Shown: positions 36,582 through 46,066 of the stretch, piece by piece | Layout of the letters: each line of letters begins with the position of its first letter | Numbering within the stretch: position 1 is the first letter of the stretch | NCBI GenBank assembly: GCA_017484285.1 | Contig: JAFUTH010000020.1 | Span: 1 to 64,000, forward strand | Source: Treponema sp. | GTDB lineage: Bacteria; Spirochaetota; Spirochaetia; Treponematales; Treponemataceae | Length of the DNA: 64,000 nucleotides | Direction: 5' to 3' | The notes under the pieces: generated by a model | What the model was told of the DNA's origin: nothing | Seen by the model: only the letters and a program-made list of their open reading frames with translations | Databases searched by the model: none | Translations under genes and position numbers: made by a program

Positions 36582-37595
36582 TTACGCCCAATTTTCTTCG
36601 ACAAGATTCTTAAAATGCGCTTTTTCTTCATTTGGCAAAAATGAATCGTCAAAACTGTTGAGCACCACCTGCTTCAAATCAGATTTTGAGAATTTCAGTT
36701 TTGAGTGAAGATTCCAGTATTCGTCCAAAAGTTCAACGTCAAAGAAGAGCGGATCGTCAGTCGCAATCGTAACGGGGATGCCCTTGTCGAACATTTCGCG
36801 AACGGGGTGCTCGCTCATTTTTTTGACGTATTTTTTGGTGAACACATTGCTCGTTGGCGCAACCTCAACCGGAATATGCTGTTCCGCAAGATGAGAGACC
36901 AACGCCGCGTCCTGCACCGACGTAATGCCGTGACCAATGCGCTCGGCATGGCAGATAGTGAGCGCGTCCCAAATTGACTGGGGACCGACATCCTCACCTG
37001 CATGAGCGACCGCGTGATATTTGCCAGCATGTGCTTTTTCAAAAACCGGGCCGAATTCTTTTGCTGGACCTTTTGACTCAGCTCCTCCGAGCCCGATACC
37101 GATAAAGCCTTCAAACGGATGCTCTTTAAACATCTTGAAATTGTTCTCGGCATTCTCAAGACCAAATGTGCGCGACACGTCACCCAAAAGCCACACCGTG
37201 ATGCCCGTCTCGTCTTTTATTTTTTTGAGATTCTTTTCAAAATTTGCCGCCATATCGGCATAGTTAAAGCCTTTTTTGATAAACGCAGACGGCGCAAAGA
37301 ACGCTTCGCAGTGCACAATGCCGTTTCGCACGAGGTAGTTCTGTAAGTCAGCGAAAACGAGGTCAAAATCGCTGACTTCCGTGAACAAATCCTGCACCTG
37401 CAAGAACGCCGCAATAAAGCCATTTAAATCAGAGTAAGAAAAAAGCTTGTCCATTTCCGCGTCAGAGAAAACAACGCCGTTCTTTTTGAGGTAGAGCGCT
37501 TTGATAGTGTCTTTGCTCATGACCGCCTCAATGTGAATATGAAGCTCCGCCTTCGGAATTTTTTTGAAAAATGCGTAAAACTCTGATTTGTTCAT
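36582..37595 (-). CDS. add: Adenosine deaminase
   Basis: 337 aa from ATG 37595, with AGAGGA 6 nt upstream. Converts adenosine (or a related purine/6-aminodeoxyfutalosine) to the inosine form. Zinc site HIH at 19-21 in PKAELHIHIEA, HAGE (198-201), His222 in RIGHG, and TDDP (279-282) are intact. The usual Gly after HxHxE/D is Ala24 here, and the CPTSN motif reads APTSN (246-250), so substrate range may differ from classical enzymes. First gene of a two-gene unit with the degenerate paralogue. Confidence 0.88.
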   Translation of the reverse strand: MNKSEFYAFFKKIPKAELHIHIEAVMSKDTIKALYLKKNGVVFSDAEMDKLFSYSDLNGFIAAFLQVQDLFTEVSDFDLVFADLQNYLVRNGIVHCEAFFAPSAFIKKGFNYADMAANFEKNLKKIKDETGITVWLLGDVSRTFGLENAENNFKMFKEHPFEGFIGIGLGGAESKGPAKEFGPVFEKAHAGKYHAVAHAGEDVGPQSIWDALTICHAERIGHGITSVQDAALVSHLAEQHIPVEVAPTSNVFTKKYVKKMSEHPVREMFDKGIPVTIATDDPLFFDVELLDEYWNLHSKLKFSKSDLKQVVLNSFDDSFLPNEEKAHFKNLVEENWA

Positions 37596-37687
37596 ACGTT
37601 TCCTCTTTTCTTGCTTAGAGTACAATTCTAATGCAATTATCGGCAGAATTCACGGAAAAGTTTAAATTTCTCACAGATAGGGAGCGT

Positions 37688-37712
37688 TAAAAAAACTCAC
37701 ATGTGAGTTTTT
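37688..37712 (-). terminator. AAAACTCAC hairpin, terminator for pepF
   Basis: AAAAACTCAC (37691-37700) with GTGAGTTTTT (37703-37712); on the minus strand the hairpin ends in seven T. It follows the pepF stop by ~100 nt. A closely related hairpin with matching flank (GAGxxTCGCTAAAAACTCAC) lies at 62349-62381, so it is also a dispersed repeat. Bases 37596-37687 between it and add hold the add promoter region; I see no clear hexamers. Confidence 0.55.
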
Positions 37713-37715
37713 AGC

Positions 37716-37772
37716 GACTCTCCGAAGCAACTATGTTGCGTAGGCTTAAGAGCCCACAGAGAGTTTTTTTTA
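37716..37772 (+). other. Plus-strand terminator-like hairpin
   Basis: ACTCTC (37717-37722) pairs with GAGAGT (about 37759-37764), with an inner GGCT/AGCC stem, followed by eight T. No plus-strand gene ends here, so it is either a repeat remnant or stops antisense transcription. Confidence 0.35.
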
Positions 37773-37780
37773 TTTCTAGA

Positions 37781-37808
37781 TTTTCTCTGTGAACTCTGTG
37801 TTCTCTGT
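37781..37808. repeat. CTCTGTG repeat, three units
   Basis: CTCTGTGAA, CTCTGTGTT and CTCTGTGAGG in tandem, directly before the pepF stop. The same units occur as an inverted pair at 57704-57779. Confidence 0.6.
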
Positions 37809-37815
37809 GAGGAAT

Positions 37816-39612
37816 TTAACAATTTTTTTCTAGCGCAGTAACGAGATTTGCGAATGTGTCCAGTGCGCTCTGAATCGGCTCGGCTGAACTCATATCAACG
37901 CCCGCCACTTTGAGGCTTTCGATTGGGTAACGGCTGCCACCGCTCTTTAAGAATTTGAAATAATCCTCTCGCTCCTTTTCGCCGCCCGTGGTGACGCGTT
38001 TTGCAAGAGCGAGCGCGGCTGAAATTCCCGTTGCGTATTTGTAGACATAGAACGCGTTGTAGAAGTGCGGAATTCTCAAAGCCTCCATGTCGCTTTCGCT
38101 CTCAAAGTGCATTTCGCTTCCAAAATACTGCTCCAAAAGCTCGCGGTATGTTTTGCGGAGAACCTGCGCTGAAAGCGGCGTGCCATTTTCGACCAGTTCA
38201 TGCGTTTTCAACTCGAATTCGGCGAACATCGTCTGGCGGTGGAGCGTGGCTAAAATATCATCCGCCCGCATTGAAAGAAGATAAGATTTCATCTCTGATG
38301 TTTTTGCGGTTTTCAACAAATACTCAAAGACCAGCTCTTCGTTGAAGGTCGAAGCGACTTCCGCCTCAAAAATCGTGTAGTTGTAGCACATAAAGGGATT
38401 GTTCGTTTTTGAGTAGTACGAATGCATTGAGTGACCGCCCTCGTGCGCCATCGTGAACACATCGCGAATCACATCGTCCTTGTAATTAAGCAGGATGTAC
38501 GGATAGCCTGTGTACGCGCCCGAAGAGAACGCACCGCTTCGCTTTCCCTTGTTTTCGTAGCGGTCAACCCAGCCGCCTTTGAGTCCGCCACAGAGAATGT
38601 CAGTGTAGTCTTTTCCAAGCGGAGAAAGTGCATTTCGGCAGATTTCAACCGCCTCATCGTAGCTCGTTTTGGTCTCCACATTTTTTACGAGCGGCACATA
38701 GACGTCGTAATGACGGAGTTCTGGAACGCCCAAATTTTTTTTTCGCAGAGAATAGTATTTGTGAAGCGTGGGAAGATTTTTGTGAACCGTGTCAATCAAG
38801 TTGCGGTACACGCTCTCTGGAACTTTGTTTCCGTAGAGTGCGGCTTCGAGTGACGATTTGTAGCCACGAGCGCGGGCAACGAAGACATCTTGATTCACGC
38901 TTCCTGCATAGAGTGCGGCGATTGTGTTTTCGTGCTGAACGAATCCCGCGTAGAAATTTTTATAGGCTTCTTCGCGGATTTTTCGGTCGGGATTATGCAA
39001 AAATGTAGTGAACGTGCTTTGCGTGAGCGGCTTTTCTTCGCCAGCAACATGCACGCTTCCAAATTGCAAATCGACATTCGTGAGGAGCGAGAACGCGTTG
39101 TGTGCCGTTTCGGAACTTTCTGTTTGCAAGGAAAGAATGCGTTCTTCTTTTTCGCTCAAAATATACGGCTTGTGATGCAATTCCTTTTGCAAAAAGATTT
39201 TATAGTCAGCAAATTCGGGAAGTACAATCCACGCGTTGATTTTTTCATCGGGAATCGCCATGAGTTCCGGCGAGAAGAACGAAGTTGCGCTATCAGCTGC
39301 CGCATACGCCATCATCGCACGCCCTTCACGGTCTTGGGCGGCGGAATCGCTTTCGTCGGCGGTGTGCTGGAGACTTGCATAGTTGTAGACCGTTTCAATC
39401 ACCTTTTCAAGAGCTTCGTTCGCCTTCAAACAACCAAGCAAGGAATCTGAGCTTTCGCCGAGCTTTCCTTTAAAAGCAACGACAGCTTCGGTGAGTTTTG
39501 AAATAGAAGAGAGGGCTGTTTCCCATTCTTCGTCAGATGCATACAGGGTAGATAAATCCCATTTATCGTTCGCGGGGACTTCATCGCGGGAAGGAATCAA
39601 ATTTTGTGCCAT
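37816..39612 (-). CDS. pepF: Oligoendopeptidase F (M3 family)
   Basis: 598 aa, the usual length. Cytosolic zinc metallopeptidase that degrades oligopeptides of roughly 7-17 residues. HEGGH zinc motif at 390-394 (TMAHEGGHSMHSYY), third ligand Glu in IFEAEVASTFNE ~25 residues on, and the C-terminal HFYNAFYVYKYATG segment are present. The start ATG 39612 has no Shine-Dalgarno (TAGGGT at -1 is too close); TATACT (39624-39619) lies 6 nt upstream, predicting a leaderless mRNA. It is monocistronic between two hairpins. Confidence 0.95.
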   Translation of the reverse strand: MAQNLIPSRDEVPANDKWDLSTLYASDEEWETALSSISKLTEAVVAFKGKLGESSDSLLGCLKANEALEKVIETVYNYASLQHTADESDSAAQDREGRAMMAYAAADSATSFFSPELMAIPDEKINAWIVLPEFADYKIFLQKELHHKPYILSEKEERILSLQTESSETAHNAFSLLTNVDLQFGSVHVAGEEKPLTQSTFTTFLHNPDRKIREEAYKNFYAGFVQHENTIAALYAGSVNQDVFVARARGYKSSLEAALYGNKVPESVYRNLIDTVHKNLPTLHKYYSLRKKNLGVPELRHYDVYVPLVKNVETKTSYDEAVEICRNALSPLGKDYTDILCGGLKGGWVDRYENKGKRSGAFSSGAYTGYPYILLNYKDDVIRDVFTMAHEGGHSMHSYYSKTNNPFMCYNYTIFEAEVASTFNEELVFEYLLKTAKTSEMKSYLLSMRADDILATLHRQTMFAEFELKTHELVENGTPLSAQVLRKTYRELLEQYFGSEMHFESESDMEALRIPHFYNAFYVYKYATGISAALALAKRVTTGGEKEREDYFKFLKSGGSRYPIESLKVAGVDMSSAEPIQSALDTFANLVTALEKNC

Positions 39613-39654
39613 ACCCTAAGTATAGCACAAAATCGACATACGAGAAAACAAAAA

Positions 39655-41802
39655 CTATTCTTCATGTACGCGGAATGAGGCATTGAATACGACGGGAACG
39701 TCTGTCAAGAGGTCGGCGTCGTATTCATATGCAATCAGAATGATGCTGTGCGTTTTAGTTGCGTCCTCATCGTAATCATCATAATTGAGCGTAATGCTAT
39801 ATGACGTGTTGTTTGTAACTTCTTCGCCATCGACAAGCCACTTGTACGACGAATACATGTCCGAGACAGAGAAGGTAAAATCATCTTCACCGTACACAAC
39901 GGAAAGCCCCGTGCTCATTGTGCCGACGACAGAAGCACGACGTGACCACACGGCGTACAGCATCATCGTGCCAGTAACCCAGTTCGTCGCGGTGATTGCA
40001 GTTCCGTCGCCGTATTTTGAGCCCGAGCCTGATGATGAGAGTGCCCAATTTATAAAATAGTATCCAGGATACGAGAACGCATTTTTGCTGAGCGTGACCG
40101 GCAAGTCCTCATACGTCATGGTTTGCGCCGCCATCGTACCCGTGCCACCGTTCGCATCAAACACGATGGTCAAGGTCTGGACGCTCCACTGTGCATACAG
40201 TGTCAGGTCTTCTTTGGTAATGACAATAGTTTCGCTCGCCGCATAAGACGTGCCACTTCCATCCGCGCTCGTATTCCATCCGATAAAGTCATATCCGGTT
40301 CGCGAGAACACTTCTCCATACAGATTCTGCGCGACATCATAATAGAATGTCTGCGTCGTTTGGACAGAAGTGCCATTATTTGACAGATAGGTGACGGTGA
40401 ACGGGTTTGCCGACCACTGCGCCGTGAGCGTCAGCGTGCCAGACACCCAATTTGCTTTTGAGATTCGTGCTTGGTCATCGTAGCTCGTTCCAACAGAAGA
40501 GTCCCAGTTCGCAAACGAATAGCCGACCCGTGTAAATGCATTTTCCGGGAGCGTGACCGGAAGCTCATCATAGCTGAGCGTGAGTGCACTCATCGCGCCT
40601 GTGCCGCCGTTCGCGTCAAATGTAATCGTCACGGTCTGTGCGCGCCATTGAGCGTAGAGGGTCAGCCCATTCTCATCGATGACAAAAGTATCGCCACTCT
40701 TGAATGTTGCGCCACTTCCATCAGCAGCTGTATTCCAATCCACAAAGTCATAGCCGAATGTCTCAAACTCGCTGATGCTCGTTCCGTCTGCGATGGTGAC
40801 ACTCGAGCCATATTCGTATGACTCCGTGTACGGCGTTATTCGTCCGTTGTTTGCATTGTACGTCACGAGATAAGTGTTCCGCTGCCACTGCGCGTAGAGC
40901 GTGCAATTTTCGTTTGGATAGTTGCTTTCAAGGAGCACTGCTTTATCGGCGAAATACGTGCCGCTTCCGTCCGCGCTCGTGCTCCACCCGGCAAAGCTCC
41001 AGCCGGTACGCGTAAACTGATTTTCGGGAAGCGTGTCATCGATTTGCGCCTGAATGCTTTCCATAGAGCCCGTGCCGCCGTTCGCGTCGAAAGAAATTGT
41101 GATGCTGTCTTTTACCCAACACGCATAGAACGTAACAGTTGCGCCTTCTGTCGTGGCAAGATTTGTGACCTCTTCGCCATCTGAATAATCGGGCGTCGTT
41201 TTGTTCCGATGTGCGGCGACGTTCCAGCCGTTGAACGTGTAGCCCTTCCGAGAAAAAATGTTTTTCGGGAGCGTTTGCGACTCATCATACACAAACGATT
41301 GCGTCACCTGTGTTTTTGTGATGCCGTCAGTGTTCGTATAAGAACCGCCGTTTGCGTCGAGAACGAGCGTATAGTTTACGGCACTCCATCCCGACGCATA
41401 CAGCCATGCCGGATATGACGTGACAATGATACGGGAAATCGTTCCGTCCGCATCAGAAAGCGTGACGGTGCTCGGTACATCGTAGGAATCAGTGAGCGGA
41501 TTTTTATAATACAGCCAGCCGTCAACCGTGTAGCCCGGCTTGAGAGCGGCAAATCGCGCATCAGCAACCGTGGGCAAATCAATTCGAGAAAGCTCCGTGC
41601 CAATCGGATAGGAAAGCGTCACCGATTCAGAGCCAAGCGACTCTTCAGGGGAAGCGGCAAAATACACATATTCCGACATAAAATCGCGCTCAAGCGAGGA
41701 TTTCATGTCATCATCGCATGACAAAAAGAGCACAGGAACGAGGAACAACGCACAAGCTGCGCAAGTGAGACATCGTACTGCATCAAAAAAACGTCGCTTC
41801 AT
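39655..41802 (-). CDS. InlB B-repeat (Listeria-Bacteroides repeat) lipoprotein
   Basis: 715 aa. Signal peptide with a spirochaetal-type lipobox LFLSC, Cys29. After ~110 residues come six full repeats of ~70 aa of the PF09479 type, each running from xxxDANGGTGxM through YxFxGWNTSADGSG to LTLYAQW, plus a partial first unit. The last ~80 residues look like a separate Ig/PKD-type domain (YKWLVDGEEVTNNTSYSITL). Such repeats are found in surface and secreted proteins, often adhesive. Fourth gene of the cyclase operon; its Shine-Dalgarno GGGGGCGAGC-ATG starts right after the barrel gene stop. Confidence 0.88.
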   Translation of the reverse strand: MKRRFFDAVRCLTCAACALFLVPVLFLSCDDDMKSSLERDFMSEYVYFAASPEESLGSESVTLSYPIGTELSRIDLPTVADARFAALKPGYTVDGWLYYKNPLTDSYDVPSTVTLSDADGTISRIIVTSYPAWLYASGWSAVNYTLVLDANGGSYTNTDGITKTQVTQSFVYDESQTLPKNIFSRKGYTFNGWNVAAHRNKTTPDYSDGEEVTNLATTEGATVTFYACWVKDSITISFDANGGTGSMESIQAQIDDTLPENQFTRTGWSFAGWSTSADGSGTYFADKAVLLESNYPNENCTLYAQWQRNTYLVTYNANNGRITPYTESYEYGSSVTIADGTSISEFETFGYDFVDWNTAADGSGATFKSGDTFVIDENGLTLYAQWRAQTVTITFDANGGTGAMSALTLSYDELPVTLPENAFTRVGYSFANWDSSVGTSYDDQARISKANWVSGTLTLTAQWSANPFTVTYLSNNGTSVQTTQTFYYDVAQNLYGEVFSRTGYDFIGWNTSADGSGTSYAASETIVITKEDLTLYAQWSVQTLTIVFDANGGTGTMAAQTMTYEDLPVTLSKNAFSYPGYYFINWALSSSGSGSKYGDGTAITATNWVTGTMMLYAVWSRRASVVGTMSTGLSVVYGEDDFTFSVSDMYSSYKWLVDGEEVTNNTSYSITLNYDDYDEDATKTHSIILIAYEYDADLLTDVPVVFNASFRVHEE

Positions 41803-41811
41803 GCTCGCCCC

Positions 41812-43290
41812 CTAAAACCTGAATCCGAGACACGCATATGGCGTGAGATAGCCAGTGTTCATTCCGTCCGCGAGCACGTGCGTAAAGTCAACGCCCGCTT
41901 CAAAGACGATGAATTTCCACGGCGTAAAGAAAAGCGATGCGCCACCCGTCACCGCGGGATACAAAAAGAGGCCGTCCGCAGAACTGCGCGACTCATACAC
42001 CGCACTGTTGTACGTTACCGCCGTCTGGAACGCGTCAACGCCCGCACCGCCCTTAAACGCGAGATACGTGCGCTCCGACAGTTTGTGATGCCAGAGGAAT
42101 TTAACATCAACGAGCGTCGAGACGAGTTCTGCCGTATAAAACAAGTCTTTTTCGACACTCACCGTCTGCCTCGTTCCCGAAACTTCAATACCGAATTTAT
42201 TGCGCGCAGTTTTGAACGGCAAGATGGCAAGCCGTGCATTCAGCGCAAGCGCATACTTTGTATCGTAATAGTCGCTCAATGTGCCGTCATACAGGTTATA
42301 GGCAAAGCCCGCGCCCGCCTCAAAGATGACATCTTTCCATTTGTACGGATTCGCCGCTTTTCGCGCCGCCTGCGCCTGTTTTCTCGCTTCTTTTCGCTCC
42401 CGTTCAATCCGTTTGGCTTCTTCTTTTGCCGCACGCTCGGCTTCAATACGCTCCCGTTCATTTTTCGATTTTTCGGCGGCAAGCATTCGTTCCGTTGCCT
42501 CGCGCTCTGCCTTCATACGCGCTTCTTCTTCGGCATGTCGTTTTTCGGCTTCGGCTTTTGCGGCTTCCGACTCGGCAATGTATTTGTCGAGATTTTCCTG
42601 CATGTCTTTACGGACAGCTTCTTCTGCCTCAGCCTTGATAGCGGCAAGTTCCTCTTCGGTGTACATTTTTTCACCTTCGACCGTAATCACGTCGGAAAGC
42701 GTTGAAAGACCGCTCGCATTCGTGACCCGAAGCCGCCATTTTCCCGGTGGAACGTCGGTGAATAAGAGGTGCGAGACGCTTCCCGTTTCAGAAGTGCCGT
42801 TCAAACGGGGGCGGTCTTTTGCATCGACCGTTCCCTGCATGGTATCGTTCACCAACTCAAACGTACTGTTCGCATTCACGTCGGAGATGTCGACCGCAAT
42901 ATCTATACTGTTCGTATTTTTGTCGATTTTGACGTTCTCGGCGACCGTGCCGATTTTCGGTGTGCTCGCCTTGATAACCTCAAAGCGCGTCCAGTCGCTC
43001 ACGCCCGCTTCCCTGCCCAAAAAATCGTAGGCGGTGACCCGGTATCGGTAGCTCCCCGGCGCAAGGCTCAGTTCGGCAGATGTTTTGTCAGTCGTGATGA
43101 ATGATGAAGAACCGCTCGTCGTATTCTGAATTTCAATTTTGTACTCAAGTGCGTTCGCGTTCGATTTCCATTCGATTTTTTGCGAAAACTCTTCGGCAAA
43201 AAGCGGGAGCACGCACACGGAGAGCGCAAGCAGGCAAAAAACGAGAAAACCTATCTTCGGGAATCGGGGAACGTGTTCGTTAGTTTCCAT
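41812..43290 (-). CDS. FnIII/coiled-coil outer-membrane barrel protein
   Basis: 492 aa from ATG 43290, which overlaps the FecR gene end by 11 nt. Signal peptide ending near LPLFA (~32). Residues ~35-115 look like a fibronectin-III/Ig unit (APGSYRYRVTAYDFLGREAG); a second unit runs to ~215. Residues ~215-330 are a long Glu/Lys/Arg/Ala coiled coil (EEARMKAEREATERMLAAEK). The C-terminal ~165 residues form a predicted barrel ending CLGFRF with a terminal Phe. A periplasmic coiled-coil rod attached to an outer-membrane barrel would let it reach inner-membrane partners encoded upstream. From memory the locus resembles T. pallidum TP0483-TP0485; this needs comparison. Confidence 0.8.
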   Translation of the reverse strand: METNEHVPRFPKIGFLVFCLLALSVCVLPLFAEEFSQKIEWKSNANALEYKIEIQNTTSGSSSFITTDKTSAELSLAPGSYRYRVTAYDFLGREAGVSDWTRFEVIKASTPKIGTVAENVKIDKNTNSIDIAVDISDVNANSTFELVNDTMQGTVDAKDRPRLNGTSETGSVSHLLFTDVPPGKWRLRVTNASGLSTLSDVITVEGEKMYTEEELAAIKAEAEEAVRKDMQENLDKYIAESEAAKAEAEKRHAEEEARMKAEREATERMLAAEKSKNERERIEAERAAKEEAKRIERERKEARKQAQAARKAANPYKWKDVIFEAGAGFAYNLYDGTLSDYYDTKYALALNARLAILPFKTARNKFGIEVSGTRQTVSVEKDLFYTAELVSTLVDVKFLWHHKLSERTYLAFKGGAGVDAFQTAVTYNSAVYESRSSADGLFLYPAVTGGASLFFTPWKFIVFEAGVDFTHVLADGMNTGYLTPYACLGFRF

Positions 43291-46066
43291 AGAGTTTTCC
43301 CGGTTGCACAGTCTCGACACGCGTCGGAGAGGCAAAATAGATTCTGAATGTACGCGACGAAACAGCCCCCGTCTGCTCAAGGTAGCCGTCTTTCGCATAA
43401 CAGTACGGTGTTACGCTCCATTCAAACGTTCCCACGTCGAGAATTGACAAATCTTTGATTCTAACGAGCGTCGCGCGGACGTTCCGCTCCGAGTAGACAA
43501 TTTTTCGCGCCCCGGAAGCATCACGTTTGTAAAGCGCAAAGGTATATGCTGTCGCGCCCGGCACATCCTGCCAGATGAACTCAAGCGTCCGGTGCTCACG
43601 AAGATAGGCGGCATCCATCGTCAAATTCTGCTCGGGAGATGTGAGCACCGCCTTTTCAAGCGGTGGCACGGCATCGACGACAAAGCGCATTTCTTCTGAA
43701 TCGAGCGGAATTCCCTGAGCCGTGCTTGCGGCGACTTTCCACACATATGAGCCTTCGGTTAAGCGCGAGAGTGAAGCGGTCGGTTTTGCCGTGGTCACGT
43801 TCTCCACGACTTTGAGCGTGCCGTCATTCTGAACCTTCGAGAGCACGAGCCGGTAACTCGACACTTTATCGCGCCCGCTCATCCAGTTGAAAATAATCGG
43901 CGAATGCAGAGCGGAGAGTCCGTCGATGTGCGTATTGTCGAGCGGAAACTGCGCCAAAATCGCTGATGGAGCACGCACTGAGAAAGAGCGCACATTCGCG
44001 ACACTCACTTGCGGAGCAAGCGAACCATTTTCCGCGAGAGACTGAATGCGGCAGGTGTACGAGCCTTCCGCGAGCACAAATTGCGTGGAAGTCGCGCGCA
44101 CTTCATTCTGCTGGGCGACAAGTTCGCCATTCGGCGTGTAAATCTTGACCGCATAGTAATCTGCGCCCGAAACCGCTCCCCATGAAATCGAGACCGGTGA
44201 ATTATTATACACGACAAGCTCTTGATTCGAGAGCGGAGACGTAATCTCAGGCGGCGAGATTTCCGAAAGAACCGTGAACATGCGCGGCTGCGTGAATGCG
44301 ACCGTCGCACCTCGCTCATCGCGCACCCCCACGCGCCACCAGTAGTTGCCCGACGGCACGCTTAGATTGTCTAAAACCGTTGCCGTGACCGCACGCTCCA
44401 CTTGAAGCGGCGAGAATGACGGGCTCTGCGAAATCTGCACGACCGAGACCGACGAATCGGAATCATATTCGTCAGCAAGTTTCCACATAAACGCGGTAAG
44501 AGACAGCTTTGACAGTTCAACCGTAAAATTATCCGGCGGATAGACAAGTTTGTTGTCCTGCGGAATATAGCGGACGACCTTGAATGTGCGAATTTCGGAC
44601 TCGGGGTGCAAGTCTTCGGCATCATCAGATTTTCGTAAAATTTTCCAGAAATAGACGCCGTCACGCAATTCAGACGGCAGGAATTCCTTTGAGAAGCGCG
44701 TTTCTTTCGTCTCCGTGTTGAACACGACCGTCGTAAAATCAGAATCGCGCGCCACAGTCAGTTCATACGTCGCGTTTTTAAGCTCCGATTTCCAGATGAA
44801 ATTCGCAGGAACGGTATCGCGGTAGACAATCTGCGCATTTTCGGCTGGAGCCGAAAGCTCTGGGCGACGAATCTGCTCGTTTCTGATGACCTTGAACGCA
44901 TACACGTCGCTCGCGCCCTCGTATCCGATGCTGTTCAAACTGTAATACGGCGTGACTTGCCACCAATAATTGCCCTCTTCAAGCGAGTCAATGCTGACGA
45001 ACGTACCTGTCGCCTCGACATCTGACACGACCGAACGCATATCCGGCGTTGCCGAAACCAAAAGCCGGTAGCGCTCTGCGTATTCGTTGCCCGTCCAACG
45101 GAACGCCACGCGTGGCAATGCCGTTCGGTAGCGGAATTCGCTCGCCGTCGCCGGAGAAACGCCCCGCACGCCCGTAATTTTCTCGATGTTGATTTTTCCC
45201 GTGACCGCACGGTCGCGCGTTTCCTCGGTGAACGCACGCCAGTACAAAACGCCGCTCTCTGCCTTGATTTCCGACGTGGTAGCGTTTTTGAAGGTCTGAT
45301 TTGACTCGAATGAATTGAATTCTTTTGAGAATGAAGTCTGTATCGTAACCGCTTCGCCCTCGCCCGCGCGCCACTCGAATTTGACACTCATCGCACCACC
45401 GCGAATATTGAGCAGCTTTAGGTCGCTTGGCGGATACATCACCGTAACGGGATTTTTCTGAATCTCCTTGCCCTTTTCAACGTTGACCGATTCGCCGTAT
45501 GCAAGGCTTGCCGTCTCGCCTGATTCCGTCGTGACCTGCGCGCTTCCGCTCTTGACCTCGACATTGTGCACGCCTGTCTTTGAGTCGGTTTTTGCCGCGA
45601 GAGAACTGCCAGCATCCACGTTGACGACCGAGCCGTCATCAAGCTTAACCTCGACCGCCTCGCTCGTCGTGCTCGAATCAATCTGGATACCGCCGCCGTC
45701 AATCGAAATCTGTAATTTTCCCTGCGCGTTGAAACCGACCTGAATCATCGTATTCTCGGACAAATCAAGAATCGTGCCGTCTTTGAGTTCGATTTTTGCC
45801 TGCGCCAGATCTGAGGTGCGAATCGTGTCGCCATAATAGAGCTTTGTGCCGTTACTGATGCGTTCCCACACCACACGGTCGTCGAATTTGCGCTGCGCGA
45901 CGTTGTGCTTGAATGAGATGACTCCGATTTCAGTTTTGTCGGTGCGAACCGTGAATGCGTTCAAATCCTGCCAAAACAGATAGGCGAAAAAAGCCGCAAT
46001 CGCAAGGCAGAGAAGCGAAACGAACGTATCAAGGAGCAGCGACTTGAATTTTATTCTCTTCTGCAT
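43280..46066 (-). CDS. Membrane-anchored FecR-domain protein with FnIII repeats
   Basis: 928 aa. One N-terminal membrane segment (~10-31) anchors a long periplasmic part. Residues ~40-210 are a FecR domain: NGTKLYYGDTIRTSDLAQAKIEL, DGTILDLSENTMIQV, VEVKSGSAQVTTESGE. Then about six fibronectin-III-like units each with YRLLVSxxPDM-type and GxYWWQVTPYY-type strands. FecR domains in other bacteria relay outer-membrane signals to regulators in the inner membrane. Here no sigma factor is present; instead the gene overlaps the cyclase gene by 38 nt, implying coupling to cAMP signalling. AGGTGA precedes the ATG. Confidence 0.85.
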   Translation of the reverse strand: MQKRIKFKSLLLDTFVSLLCLAIAAFFAYLFWQDLNAFTVRTDKTEIGVISFKHNVAQRKFDDRVVWERISNGTKLYYGDTIRTSDLAQAKIELKDGTILDLSENTMIQVGFNAQGKLQISIDGGGIQIDSSTTSEAVEVKLDDGSVVNVDAGSSLAAKTDSKTGVHNVEVKSGSAQVTTESGETASLAYGESVNVEKGKEIQKNPVTVMYPPSDLKLLNIRGGAMSVKFEWRAGEGEAVTIQTSFSKEFNSFESNQTFKNATTSEIKAESGVLYWRAFTEETRDRAVTGKINIEKITGVRGVSPATASEFRYRTALPRVAFRWTGNEYAERYRLLVSATPDMRSVVSDVEATGTFVSIDSLEEGNYWWQVTPYYSLNSIGYEGASDVYAFKVIRNEQIRRPELSAPAENAQIVYRDTVPANFIWKSELKNATYELTVARDSDFTTVVFNTETKETRFSKEFLPSELRDGVYFWKILRKSDDAEDLHPESEIRTFKVVRYIPQDNKLVYPPDNFTVELSKLSLTAFMWKLADEYDSDSSVSVVQISQSPSFSPLQVERAVTATVLDNLSVPSGNYWWRVGVRDERGATVAFTQPRMFTVLSEISPPEITSPLSNQELVVYNNSPVSISWGAVSGADYYAVKIYTPNGELVAQQNEVRATSTQFVLAEGSYTCRIQSLAENGSLAPQVSVANVRSFSVRAPSAILAQFPLDNTHIDGLSALHSPIIFNWMSGRDKVSSYRLVLSKVQNDGTLKVVENVTTAKPTASLSRLTEGSYVWKVAASTAQGIPLDSEEMRFVVDAVPPLEKAVLTSPEQNLTMDAAYLREHRTLEFIWQDVPGATAYTFALYKRDASGARKIVYSERNVRATLVRIKDLSILDVGTFEWSVTPYCYAKDGYLEQTGAVSSRTFRIYFASPTRVETVQPGKLYGN

